Positions 1 through 6,698 are shown, counted from the stretch's first letter. The stretch: 16,237 nt of DNA from Acidimicrobiales bacterium (GCA_024641625.1 JAHECQ010000034.1:1-16237); one strand, 5' to 3'. A program made the numbers and translations. The notes: a model not told the origin generated them from the sequence alone.

Positions 1-531
1 GCCTTCGATGGCACCGAGCTCGTCGAGATCGACCAGGTCGAGGCGCGGGTTGGCGGGCGACTCCGCCACCACCAGCATCGTCCGTCCCGGGAGCACCGCA
101 GCAGCCAGCGCACCCGGCTGCGTCCCGTCCACGAACGTCACCTCGATGCCGAACCGAGGGCACACCTGCTCCAGCAACTGACGAGTGCCGCCATAGAGCT
201 GCCGCGAGGCCACGATGTGCGAACCCTGAGAACAGAAGGCCAGGACGGTGGAGGTGATGGCGGCCATCCCCGAGGCGAACGCGCGGGCCGCCTCGGCCCC
301 TTCGAGCTGGGCAATGGCATCCTCGAACTCCGACGCTGTCGGGTTGCCGTAGCGCCCGTAGAAGTGCGTCGGCCTGATCTGGGTGGCAAGCTTCCTCGAC
401 TGATCGACTCCGTCGACCCGGAACGCCGTCGAGGGATACAACGTGGGTGCCAGCGAATCCGAGTCGAGCGTGCGCCCGGCAGTGATCGCGATGGTCGCCT
501 GGCTCTTCGTTGTCGGGCTGTTCGTTGCCAT
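1..531 (-). CDS. Trans-sulfuration family PLP-dependent enzyme (Cys/Met metabolism), 5' part only
   Basis: Only the first 177 codons are present; the frame is open to the left edge. Family members are usually about 390-430 residues, so under half is seen. The ATG at 531 has GGAGA at 543-539. Visible family marks are YGRYGNPT (residues 58-65, the Tyr/Arg region that contacts the partner subunit's PLP phosphate), SGMAA (87-91, phosphate loop) and ESPANP (157-162). The catalytic PLP-binding lysine should lie beyond the window. The family includes cystathionine gamma-synthase/lyase, O-acetyl- and O-succinylhomoserine sulfhydrylase and methionine gamma-lyase, and this fragment does not separate them. 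The SAM riboswitch upstream argues for a biosynthetic role in methionine or homocysteine formation (MetB, MetY or MetZ type) rather than degradation. That last step is inference. The family call itself is secure. Confidence 0.9.
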   Translation of the reverse strand, partial: MATNSPTTKSQATIAITAGRTLDSDSLAPTLYPSTAFRVDGVDQSRKLATQIRPTHFYGRYGNPTASEFEDAIAQLEGAEAARAFASGMAAITSTVLAFCSQGSHIVASRQLYGGTRQLLEQVCPRFGIEVTFVDGTQPGALAAAVLPGRTMLVVAESPANPRLDLVDLDELGAIEG

Positions 532-538
532 GTCGTGT

Positions 539-543
539 TCTCC
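539..543 (-). promoter_or_regulatory. Shine-Dalgarno site of the trans-sulfuration gene, inside a possible hairpin
   Basis: GGAGA ends 7 bases before the ATG at 531. GGAG (543-540) can pair with CUCC (555-552), and flanking GUGU (564-561) with ACAC (538-535). The ribosome binding site could therefore be hidden in a stem, as expected for a translational riboswitch. The pairing is read by eye; no folding energy was computed. Confidence 0.55.
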
Positions 544-604
544 GTGTGGTTGGAGTTTGGACACCCGATGATCTTGGGACCCTCGAAGGAATTCGATGAT
601 CTTG

Positions 605-713
605 CGACACTTGGTTGCCGGCGAGCCGGCCACATCGCTGGTGAGCTCACCAGCTAGGCACCTTGGGTGTCCGTCCCAGGTTGCCGGACCCCGAGGGGCC
701 GCTCGAAATGCAG
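605..713 (-). ncRNA. SAM riboswitch aptamer, SAM-I/SAM-IV type
   Basis: On the minus strand the conserved core reads GAG (704-702), P2, CGGCAACC (686-679), P3, then AAGGUGCC (664-657), the hallmark SAM-I/SAM-IV core. Helices that can be drawn: P1 713-707 with 636-630 (7 bp including G-U pairs); P2 700-696 with 691-687 around a CUCG loop; P3 678-675 with 667-664 around a 7-base loop; P4 654-648 with 643-637, perfect 7 bp with an AGCU loop; and a further hairpin 630-626 with 621-617. The P3 loop GACA (671-668) is complementary to UGUC (609-606), giving the 3'-tail pseudoknot that distinguishes SAM-IV-like scaffolds from SAM-I. Having both a P4 between P3 and P1 and the 3' pseudoknot best fits the group described as SAM-I/IV variants, though that subclass call is less sure than the SAM call. 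It sits between a promoter and a trans-sulfuration enzyme start. Confidence 0.87.
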
Positions 714-720
714 AAACCGC

Positions 721-749
721 AGTATGCCCCGTCCGACGCGCCAAATCAA
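721..749 (-). promoter_or_regulatory. Promoter of the SAM riboswitch/trans-sulfuration transcript
   Basis: TTGATT (749-744) and CATACT (726-721) are separated by exactly 17 bases, a good match to a housekeeping sigma factor consensus. The predicted start at about 714-712 falls at the 5' end of riboswitch helix P1. The promoter begins 13 bases after the stop of the upstream gene (763), so the riboswitch gene is probably an independent transcription unit. Confidence 0.7.
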
Positions 750-762
750 CGAAAATATTCGG

Positions 763-1584
763 TCAACCCGAACGGGGCAATCGAGCCAACACCGAGCGGG
801 CCAGGGTCGGCGGTCGATCCCCGTCGGCGATGGCCCTCACCGTGTCCTCGAGATCCTCGGCCAGGCGAACCACGGCGCTGCGGTAGCGGTTGCGGCAGAA
901 GAGAAGGCCTCCCCCGGCCACGACCGGCAGGGCGACCAGGACCACCGGCGTCGTGAACAAGGCTGCGGCACCCACCGCCGACATGCCCATGCCGGTGAGC
1001 GTCGAGCCGACGACGAGCGCTTCGGAGCGCTTGTTGGCGGCATCGACCACGACGCAGACCACCGGGGTGTCATCGATCTCCACCGTGGCCGCCAACACCG
1101 AGCGGGCACGACCCAGCCCTTCGCGACCGCGGGCGCGACGTAGTCCCGTGACCACCTTGCCCACCACGTCGGTTCGTTTGGAGGCCATGATCACCCCGTC
1201 GTCGCGTACCCTGACCCGTAGCCCGTGCCCGACCTCGAGCCATCGACGAGCGTGGAGGTGCGCCTCTGCGCCGGTGCCCGATGCCACTCGCGATTCTGCC
1301 AGACCGGTCGGCCCCACCAGTCGGTCCAGCACCGAGCCACGGGCGGTCGGTGCGCCCGCCAGCTGCTCGGCCAGCGCCTGGGCGAGTGCCGACGCCGGAA
1401 TACCGACCTCCGCGGCGATGTCGCGTAGATGATCGATTCCCAGCTCGATGTCGCTTCGATCATGCTCGACGAGCGGCGACAGGTCCACCGCACGGCGAAG
1501 CACCGCACTGGTTGCGTCGGGTGCAGCCAGTCCCGACCCAGGTGCGGCCGGTGCAGGTACGCCCGGGTCGAACGAAGCAGTCAC
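763..1584 (-). CDS. Uncharacterised protein with N-terminal helical domain and C-terminal two-TM hairpin
   Basis: The chosen start is GTG at 1584, giving 273 residues. The frame stays open upstream but there runs into dapB with atypical composition. I do not recognise a named family. Residues 1-27 are Pro/Ala-rich. Residues 28-75 form a predicted helical segment with a stretch like DIAAEVGIPASALAQAL, a pattern I associate with small N-terminal domains of uncharacterised bacterial membrane proteins. Residues 118-180 are strand-rich (RVRVRDDGVIM, VVCVVVD). Two hydrophobic segments follow at about 189-210 and 212-230, joined by TTP, then a charged helix (RLAEDLEDTVRAIADG). This suggests an inner-membrane protein with a mainly cytoplasmic N-terminal part. 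There is no signal peptide and no catalytic motif that I can see. It stands alone between dapB and the riboswitch gene, with a possible leaderless promoter. Confidence 0.75.
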   Translation of the reverse strand: MTASFDPGVPAPAAPGSGLAAPDATSAVLRRAVDLSPLVEHDRSDIELGIDHLRDIAAEVGIPASALAQALAEQLAGAPTARGSVLDRLVGPTGLAESRVASGTGAEAHLHARRWLEVGHGLRVRVRDDGVIMASKRTDVVGKVVTGLRRARGREGLGRARSVLAATVEIDDTPVVCVVVDAANKRSEALVVGSTLTGMGMSAVGAAALFTTPVVLVALPVVAGGGLLFCRNRYRSAVVRLAEDLEDTVRAIADGDRPPTLARSVLARLPRSG

Positions 1585-1591
1585 GAGCCCA

Positions 1592-1620
1592 AGTCTTGCA
1601 CACCGGCGAGGGCATGCCAC
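1592..1620 (-). promoter_or_regulatory. Possible promoter giving a leaderless mRNA for the two-TM protein
   Basis: GTGGCA (1620-1615), a 17-base spacer and AAGACT (1597-1592) are followed by 7 bases and then the GTG at 1584. There is no Shine-Dalgarno sequence. The CTTGGG that straddles the -10 end also occurs at the pnp and rimP candidate promoters. AAGACT is a weak -10 box. Confidence 0.35.
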
Positions 1621-1681
1621 CGCGTTGGACCGACGCCTCGCGCGATGCTCGGGACGTTGGGGCGACGGCCTTGGGTCGCGG

Positions 1682-2506
1682 CTACAGGCCCAACACCGCA
1701 TCGAGCCCGACGGTCAGACCGGGCACCGTGGCGATGCGTTTCGCCGCCAGCACCACACCGGGCATGAACGACGCGCGGTCGTAGCTGTCGTGGCGCAGCG
1801 TCAACGTCTGCCCGGTCGTGCCCAGAATCACTTCCTGGTGAGCCACGATGCCACGCATCCGCACCGAGTGAATGGGGATACCAGCCGGGCCGAGCGCGCC
1901 CCGAGCCCCGGCGATGGTCTGCTCCTTGGTGGGATCAACGGCCCAGGTGCCGGAGGCCTGGGCCATGCGTTCAGCGGTGGCCACCGCTGTCCCACTCGGG
2001 GCATCGACCTTGCCATCATGGTGCAGCTCGATGATCTCCGCGGTGTCGAAGAACGGTGCTGCCAACTCGGCGAACCGGATCATCAACACTGCGCCGATGG
2101 CGAAGTTGGGCGCAATCACGCAATTGGCCGGCCCGTTCGGACCTTGACCCGCGGCGAACATCGCTTCGATCTCGGTGTGATCGGCTTCGGTGAAACCCGA
2201 GGTGCCGACGACGGCATGGATGCCCTGTTCGGCACAGAACTTCAGGTTCCCTCGCGCAGCACCGATGTGGGTGAAGTCGATCGCCACCTCAGGTTTGGAG
2301 TGCACCAAGCCATCAGCTGAACCCACCACCTCGAACGCGCAGCCCGTGATGCCGGTCACCTCGCCGATGTCGATGCCGGCGAACGAGGGATCGACCGCCC
2401 CAACCAATTCGAGCTCGGGATCAGCACAGACGGCGCGACACACCGCCACCCCCATTCGCCCTCCGGCTCCGAACACGGCCACACGAGTCTTCTTCCCCTT
2501 CGTCAT
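1682..2506 (-). CDS. dapB: 4-hydroxy-tetrahydrodipicolinate reductase
   Basis: The 274-residue product reduces 4-hydroxy-tetrahydrodipicolinate to tetrahydrodipicolinate with NAD(P)H, the second committed step to diaminopimelate and lysine, in the cytoplasm. The N-terminal Rossmann fold has GAGGRMG at 13-19. GTSG (101-104) and APNFAIG (132-138) follow. The catalytic block ELHHDGKVDAPSGT is at 160-173, with His162 and Lys166 matching the E. coli catalytic pair. The C-terminal GIVAHQEVILGTTGQTL region completes the fold. Length is normal. The ATG at 2506 has no Shine-Dalgarno sequence but sits 6 bases after a TAGGCT box, so it is probably translated from a leaderless mRNA. It follows pnp and its terminator, as dapB follows pnp more distantly in mycobacteria. 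dapA is not in the window. Confidence 0.97.
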   Translation of the reverse strand: MTKGKKTRVAVFGAGGRMGVAVCRAVCADPELELVGAVDPSFAGIDIGEVTGITGCAFEVVGSADGLVHSKPEVAIDFTHIGAARGNLKFCAEQGIHAVVGTSGFTEADHTEIEAMFAAGQGPNGPANCVIAPNFAIGAVLMIRFAELAAPFFDTAEIIELHHDGKVDAPSGTAVATAERMAQASGTWAVDPTKEQTIAGARGALGPAGIPIHSVRMRGIVAHQEVILGTTGQTLTLRHDSYDRASFMPGVVLAAKRIATVPGLTVGLDAVLGL

Positions 2507-2512
2507 GCACGG

Positions 2513-2518
2513 AGCCTA
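2513..2518 (-). promoter_or_regulatory. -10 box of a leaderless dapB promoter
   Basis: TAGGCT (2518-2513) ends 6 bases before the A of the dapB ATG, the spacing expected when transcription begins at the start codon. No Shine-Dalgarno sequence lies between. No good -35 is visible, because the region 17 bases upstream is already the pnp terminator hairpin. Confidence 0.6.
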
Positions 2519-2528
2519 TGCGTGGAAA

Positions 2529-2567
2529 CGCAGCGACCCCCGCACGATCGGTGCGGGGGTCGCTGCG
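2529..2567 (-). terminator. Hairpin terminator after pnp
   Basis: A perfect 17-bp inverted repeat (2529-2545 with 2551-2567) encloses a 5-base loop, GATCG on the plus strand. It starts 20 bases after the pnp stop. On the minus strand only TTT follows, so it lacks a long U-tract, as is common in high-GC actinobacteria. The stem is GC-rich and may also protect the pnp mRNA 3' end. Confidence 0.8.
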
Positions 2568-2587
2568 GTCAGGGAAGGACGGTCGGA

Positions 2588-5011
2588 TCAGCGGCGACCG
2601 CGGCCTCGACCGCCGCCACCGCCACTGCCACTACCGGAGCGGCCGCGACCGCCGCTGCGGCGACGGCTCGGAGCATCGTCGCTCGGGAGCGGCTCGGCTT
2701 CTGGGCCAAGCTCGCCGAATTCGGCAACGAAGTCCTCGTCGAAGCTCAACGTGGTGCTGTCGGCCGAAGCAGGAGCGTCGTCGTTGCGGGACCGACTCCG
2801 ACTACCGCCACCGTTGCTGCTCCCGCCGTTCTCGCTCGGGGCCGGCGCTTCGCCTGCCAGGTGCAGCGAGACCTTGCCGTTGGGATCGATGTCCTCGACC
2901 ACGACCTCGATCTCCTGACCGAGGGAAAGGACGTCTTCGACGGTGTCGATTCGCTTGCCTCCGCCGATCTTGGAGATGTGAAGCAGACCGTCACGTCCGG
3001 GAAGGATGTTGACGAAGGCACCGAACTTGGTGATGTTGACGACACGACCGTTGTAGGTCGCGCCGACCTCGGCGGTCGGGGGGTCGAGAATCAGACGGAT
3101 CTGACGCTCGGCTTCATCGACCACGTTCCGGTCCGTGGCGGCGATCGACACGACGCCGACCATGCCATCGTCATCGACGCTGATATCGGCACCGGTCTCG
3201 GCCTGGATGGCGTTGATGACCTTGCCCTTGGGGCCGATGACCTCGCCGATCTTGTCGACAGGGATTTCGAAGCTGATGATCTTCGGTGCACCGTCGCGCA
3301 CGTTGTCACGCGGGGTGGAGATGGCTGCGTTCATGACCTCGAGGATCTTGAGACGAGCGTCCTTGGCCTGATCGAGCGCAGCAGCGAGCACATCGGCGGG
3401 AATGCCATCGATCTTGGTGTCGAGCTGCAGGGCAGTGACGAACTCGGACGTTCCGGCGACCTTGAAGTCCATGTCTCCGAAAGCGTCCTCGGCCCCGAGG
3501 ATGTCGGTGAGGGTGGTGTACTTGCCCTCGGCGAACACCAGACCCATGGCGATACCGGCAACCGGTGCCTTGATGGGTACCCCGGCGTCCATCAACGAGA
3601 GCGTCGATCCACAGACCGAAGCCATCGAAGTCGATCCGTTCGAGCTCAGGACCTCGGACACGAGTCGCAGGGTGTAGGGCCACTCCTCGAGGGAGGGGAT
3701 GACCGGTACCAACGCTCGCTCGGCCAGGAGGCCGTGGCCGATCTCGCGGCGCTTGGGGCCGCGCATGAAGCCGGTCTCACCCGTGGAGAAGGGTGGGAAG
3801 TTGTAGTGGTGCATGTACGACTTGCGCTGGGTGGTGTCGATGCCGTCGATCATCTGATCCATGCGCTTCATGCCCAAGGTACAGATGTTCAACACCTGGG
3901 TTTCACCGCGCTGGAACAAGCCCGAGCCATGGACTCGCGGCACCACGCCCACCGAAGCGGACAGCGGACGAAGGTCGGTGGGACCGCGACCGTCGATGCG
4001 GGCGCCTTCGGCGACGATGCGACGACGCACGATCTTCTTCGAGAGGGATCGGAAGGCTGCCTTGAGTTCCTTCTCGTCGCCGGGGAACCGCTCGGCCAGG
4101 CCGGCAACGACCTCATCGCGAAGAGTGCTCTCCGCCTCGGTGCGCTCGGACTTGTCGGCGATGACCATGATCTCCGACAGGCGATCGTTGGCCAGCTCGT
4201 CGACCGCGGCCATCTGATCCTCGGTGTAGTCCACGAGATCGGAGTGCTGCATGATCGGCTTGCGTCCGCCGGCCGCCTCGACCAGCGCCAGCTGCAACGC
4301 AACGGCTTCCCTGATGTACTGCTTGGACTCCTCGAGGCCCTGGGCCAGAGCGGCCTCATCGACCTTGGGAGCACCGTTCTGGTAGTTGTTCCAGGCCGAC
4401 GAAGTACCACCGGCCTCCACCATCATGATGGCCACATCACCGTCGTCGAGTTGACGACCGGCAACCACGATCTCGAACGAGGACTGATCGCCCTCTTCGT
4501 AGGTGGGATGCGGCAACCATTCGCCATCGACGGTGTAGGCCAGGCGCACGGCACCGATCGGGCCGTTGAATGGGATGTCCGACACCATCAGTGCCGCCGA
4601 AGCGCCGTTGATGGCCAGCACATCATGGGGGTTGACCAGATCGGCCGAGAGAATCGTGCCCACGATGTGGGTCTCGTTGCGATAGCCGTCAGGGAACGAG
4701 GGCCGCAGAGGCCGGTCGATGAGACGACAGGTCAGGGTTGCGGCATCGGATGCCTTGCCTTCACGTCGGAAGAACGATCCGGGGATCTTGCCAACGGCGT
4801 AGGACCGCTCTTCGATGTCGACGGTCAGCGGGAAGAAATCGATACCGTCCCGCACGGTCTTGGCAGCGGTGGCTGCCACCAGCACGCTCGTGTCGCCGAC
4901 CCGGGCCAGCACGGCCCCATTGGCGAGTCCGGCCAAGCGGCCAGTTTCGAGGTACATCTCGGGGCCATCACCTGAGGTGATGGTCCCGCTCACGGAAACA
5001 ACGTCCGTCAT
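2588..5011 (-). CDS. pnp: Polyribonucleotide nucleotidyltransferase (PNPase) with an extended C-terminal tail
   Basis: The 807-residue enzyme degrades RNA 3' to 5' by phosphorolysis and can add tails; it acts as a cytoplasmic trimer. Two RNase PH domains flank an all-helical domain. The first holds IPGSFFRREGK and RLIDRPLRPSFPDGY (about 76-110); the second holds DGRGPTDLRPLS, GSGLFQRGETQVL and the GDMDFKVAGT acidic site. The KH domain is at about 576-648 with IGPKGK near 592-597, and S1 at about 649-721. Residues 722-807 form a low-complexity tail: Ser/Asn/Gly/Arg, then acidic (SFDEDFVAEFGELGPEAEPL), then Arg/Gly-rich to the end. E. coli PNPase is 711 residues, so the tail accounts for the extra length. 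The ATG at 5011 has AGGAGA at 5021-5016. rpsO lies upstream, as in most bacteria. Confidence 0.98.
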   Translation of the reverse strand: MTDVVSVSGTITSGDGPEMYLETGRLAGLANGAVLARVGDTSVLVAATAAKTVRDGIDFFPLTVDIEERSYAVGKIPGSFFRREGKASDAATLTCRLIDRPLRPSFPDGYRNETHIVGTILSADLVNPHDVLAINGASAALMVSDIPFNGPIGAVRLAYTVDGEWLPHPTYEEGDQSSFEIVVAGRQLDDGDVAIMMVEAGGTSSAWNNYQNGAPKVDEAALAQGLEESKQYIREAVALQLALVEAAGGRKPIMQHSDLVDYTEDQMAAVDELANDRLSEIMVIADKSERTEAESTLRDEVVAGLAERFPGDEKELKAAFRSLSKKIVRRRIVAEGARIDGRGPTDLRPLSASVGVVPRVHGSGLFQRGETQVLNICTLGMKRMDQMIDGIDTTQRKSYMHHYNFPPFSTGETGFMRGPKRREIGHGLLAERALVPVIPSLEEWPYTLRLVSEVLSSNGSTSMASVCGSTLSLMDAGVPIKAPVAGIAMGLVFAEGKYTTLTDILGAEDAFGDMDFKVAGTSEFVTALQLDTKIDGIPADVLAAALDQAKDARLKILEVMNAAISTPRDNVRDGAPKIISFEIPVDKIGEVIGPKGKVINAIQAETGADISVDDDGMVGVVSIAATDRNVVDEAERQIRLILDPPTAEVGATYNGRVVNITKFGAFVNILPGRDGLLHISKIGGGKRIDTVEDVLSLGQEIEVVVEDIDPNGKVSLHLAGEAPAPSENGGSSNGGGSRSRSRNDDAPASADSTTLSFDEDFVAEFGELGPEAEPLPSDDAPSRRRSGGRGRSGSGSGGGGGRGRGRR

Positions 5012-5155
5012 GGGATCTCCTAGTGTTGATCATTGTCCGGTCGAACCGGGGGCAGACCAGATCCCAGATTGCAGCCACCCGCGGCGATGACACGCGGGGA
5101 GTTGGAAACTGGCAGCTGACCTGCCGACGACACGAACCATTCGTGCCGACTCCCA
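5012..5155 (-). promoter_or_regulatory. Structured 5' leader of pnp
   Basis: If transcription starts about 7 bases after the TAGCCT box, the leader is roughly 140 bases. It can form three hairpins: CACGAA/UUCGUG (5145-5140 with 5136-5131, 3-base loop) at its very 5' end; GGCAG/CUGCC (5125-5121 with 5115-5111); and CCCGCG/CGCGGG (5098-5093 with 5083-5078). Actinobacteria have a described structured RNA upstream of pnp (Actino-pnp motif), and E. coli pnp is autoregulated through its leader. I cannot match the Actino-pnp consensus from memory, so identity with it is only a possibility. Confidence 0.45.
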
Positions 5156-5161
5156 AGGCTA
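5156..5161 (-). promoter_or_regulatory. Candidate -10 box upstream of pnp
   Basis: TAGCCT sits in the context GGGTAGCCTTGGG, almost the same as GGGTATCCTTGGG upstream of rimP in this window. No convincing -35 is present. The remaining bases from here to the rpsO stop (5162-5303) show no gene and no clear terminator, so read-through from rpsO into pnp is also likely. Confidence 0.5.
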
Positions 5162-5303
5162 CCCCTGCGACGAGCACTCTGCGCGGAGGGGGCACATGCG
5201 GACGGGACCGAGGCGGAGCGACGCACTCATGGAGAACCCAGCGGCGCGACGTGGATGTGGTGGACCCAGTGGTGGAAGCCGCCGCTACCGATGGCCCGTC
5301 AGA

Positions 5304-5582
5304 TCAACGGCGGAGACCGAGTTCGGCGATGATGGCCCGGTAGCGCTCGACGTCGATGTCGGCCAGATAATCGAGAAAGCGGCGACGGCGGCCGACGAGC
5401 ATCAACAAACCACGGCGGCTGTGGTGATCCTTCTTGTGGATCTTGAGGTGCTCGGTCAGGTGATTGATCCGGTCGGTCAGGAGTGCGATCTGCACCTCGG
5501 GAGACCCGGTGTCCTTGTCGGAGCGCTTGTGCTTGGCGATGGTGTCGGTCTTCGAAGGGAGATTCGCTGCCGGCTTGCTCAT
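5304..5582 (-). CDS. rpsO: Small ribosomal subunit protein uS15
   Basis: This 92-residue protein (usual length 88-89) is a primary 16S rRNA binder in the central domain of the 30S subunit. The classic S15 sequence is present: TGSPEVQIALLTDRINHLTEHLK (residues 25-47 region) and then KDHHSRRGLLMLVGRRRRFLDYL, which carries the RNA-binding His/Ser/Arg residues, ending in YRAIIAELGLRR. The ATG at 5582 is preceded by GGAG with 9 bases between. The frame stays open further upstream, but homology begins just after this ATG. It lies between ribF and pnp, the usual place. In several phyla S15 represses its own translation by binding its mRNA leader. Confidence 0.98.
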   Translation of the reverse strand: MSKPAANLPSKTDTIAKHKRSDKDTGSPEVQIALLTDRINHLTEHLKIHKKDHHSRRGLLMLVGRRRRFLDYLADIDVERYRAIIAELGLRR

Positions 5583-5729
5583 GTGGTTGTGCTCCAGTGA
5601 GGTGGATCGGTCTCTCGGCTCGAGAATCGGGCGAGAGTTGGGACCTGAGGCCCAGCCACTACTGCCATCGGATCGGCGGCAGCCGCAGCGCTGCACCATG
5701 GTAGAGGTCGCGCGGGGACCTCACACCCG
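5583..5729 (-). promoter_or_regulatory. ribF-rpsO intergenic region with hairpins and a possible rpsO promoter
   Basis: Just after the ribF stop, GAGGUC/GACCUC (5722-5717 with 5709-5704, 7-base loop) forms a hairpin that could end ribF transcripts, though no U-run follows. A TANNNT box, TACCAT (5703-5698), comes next without a clear -35. Nearer rpsO, the leader can pair UCUCG with CGAGA around AGC, a compact stem about 40 bases before the start. Autoregulatory S15-binding leaders are known, but their structures differ between phyla, so I claim only the hairpins. Confidence 0.35.
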
Positions 5730-6683
5730 TCAGCGCTGCCGATCGAGAATGTCAGCAGCACTCCGAATGTCGCGCTGGAGCTGGTCCTTCAACGCGTCGA
5801 GGCCGGAGAATCGCTGCTCCGACCGAATGAGTTCCACCAGTTGGACACGGGCGACTTGCCCGTAGAGGTCGCCCTCGAACCCGATCAGATGAGCTTCGAC
5901 CAACGAGTGTTCCTGATCGTGATAGAAGGTCGGCCGTTTGCCCACGTTCACCGCCGCCGGATGACGGACGCCATCGGGCGCCACATACCACGCGGCATAG
6001 ACGGCATCGGCCGGCAGCGCCATCCCCTTCGGGACCGCCACGTTGGCCGTCGGGAACCCGATCGTCCGACCTCGCTGATCACCGGTCACCACCGGGCCTC
6101 GAATCTCGTGATGGCGCCCGAGCATGCGCGCTGCGGTAGCCACCTCGCCACCGGCGAGTGCTCGACGAATGGCGGTGGAGGACACCGATTCGGTGCGGGC
6201 ATCGGGGCGGGGCAACAGTTCGACGCCTTCGGCAACGAAGCCGAACCGCTCGCCTGCTTCGCGGAGCGTTTTGACGGTGCCGGCACGATTCGCTCCGAAA
6301 TGAAAATCACGGCCAACGATGATGGCTCGCGCACCGAGGCAGTTCACGAGGATGTGCTCGATGAACGCATCAGCCGTCTCGTGCGATCTCTCTTCGGTGA
6401 AGGGGACGACCAGCGTGGTGTCCACACCGCAGGCCGCCAGAAGTTCGAGCTTCTGTTCGAGATCAGTCAATAGCAGCGGGGCCGACTCGGGCCGCAGCAC
6501 CAGCGCCGGGTGAGGATCGAACGTGACCACGGCCATCTGCACCCCGAGCACCGAGGCCTGTTGCTGAGTTGCCCGGATGACCGCCTGATGGCCCAGATGC
6601 ACGCCGTCGTAGACACCGATGGTCAGAGCGTGTCCGGTGCCGGCGCCACCAACGAAGTTGTCCGGATCTCTGATGATCTCCAC
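5730..6683 (-). CDS. ribF: Bifunctional riboflavin kinase/FAD synthetase
   Basis: The 317-residue enzyme phosphorylates riboflavin to FMN and adenylylates FMN to FAD in the cytoplasm. The N-terminal nucleotidyltransferase domain shows GVYDGVHLGH (23-32), TFDPHP (54-59), FHFGANRAG (127-135) and SSTAIR (168-173). The C-terminal kinase domain shows GRTIGFPTAN (205-214) and AAVNVGKRPTF (243-253). Length is normal. The start is GTG at 6683, giving VEIIRDPDNF; no Shine-Dalgarno sequence is visible, and a TACCGT box ends 9 bases upstream, so it may have a very short or no leader. It follows truB, the usual arrangement in bacteria. No FMN riboswitch core is seen upstream. Confidence 0.97.
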   Translation of the reverse strand: MEIIRDPDNFVGGAGTGHALTIGVYDGVHLGHQAVIRATQQQASVLGVQMAVVTFDPHPALVLRPESAPLLLTDLEQKLELLAACGVDTTLVVPFTEERSHETADAFIEHILVNCLGARAIIVGRDFHFGANRAGTVKTLREAGERFGFVAEGVELLPRPDARTESVSSTAIRRALAGGEVATAARMLGRHHEIRGPVVTGDQRGRTIGFPTANVAVPKGMALPADAVYAAWYVAPDGVRHPAAVNVGKRPTFYHDQEHSLVEAHLIGFEGDLYGQVARVQLVELIRSEQRFSGLDALKDQLQRDIRSAADILDRQR

Positions 6684-6692
6684 GGTTCAGAA

Positions 6693-6698
6693 ACGGTA
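6693..6698 (-). promoter_or_regulatory. Possible -10 box close to the ribF start
   Basis: TACCGT fits TANNNT and ends 9 bases before the GTG at 6683, with no Shine-Dalgarno sequence between. No -35 is visible. The support is the spacing pattern shared with dapB and ispG. Confidence 0.35.

Noticed and set aside
1585..1701. Extension of the two-TM protein to an ATG at 1701
   Set aside because: It would overlap the dapB 3' end, and the added 39 residues are Arg/Cys-rich out-of-frame sequence; GTG at 1584 with a promoter at leaderless distance is preferred.
2522..4975. An 817-codon open frame on the plus strand opposite pnp
   Set aside because: It mirrors the pnp codons, as long antisense frames do in high-GC genes; the product has no recognisable fold and PNPase on the other strand is unmistakable.
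5023..5343. A 106-codon plus-strand frame in the rpsO-pnp gap
   Set aside because: No similarity, overlaps the rpsO 3' end, atypical Arg/Thr-rich composition and no ribosome binding site; the gap is better read as the pnp leader.
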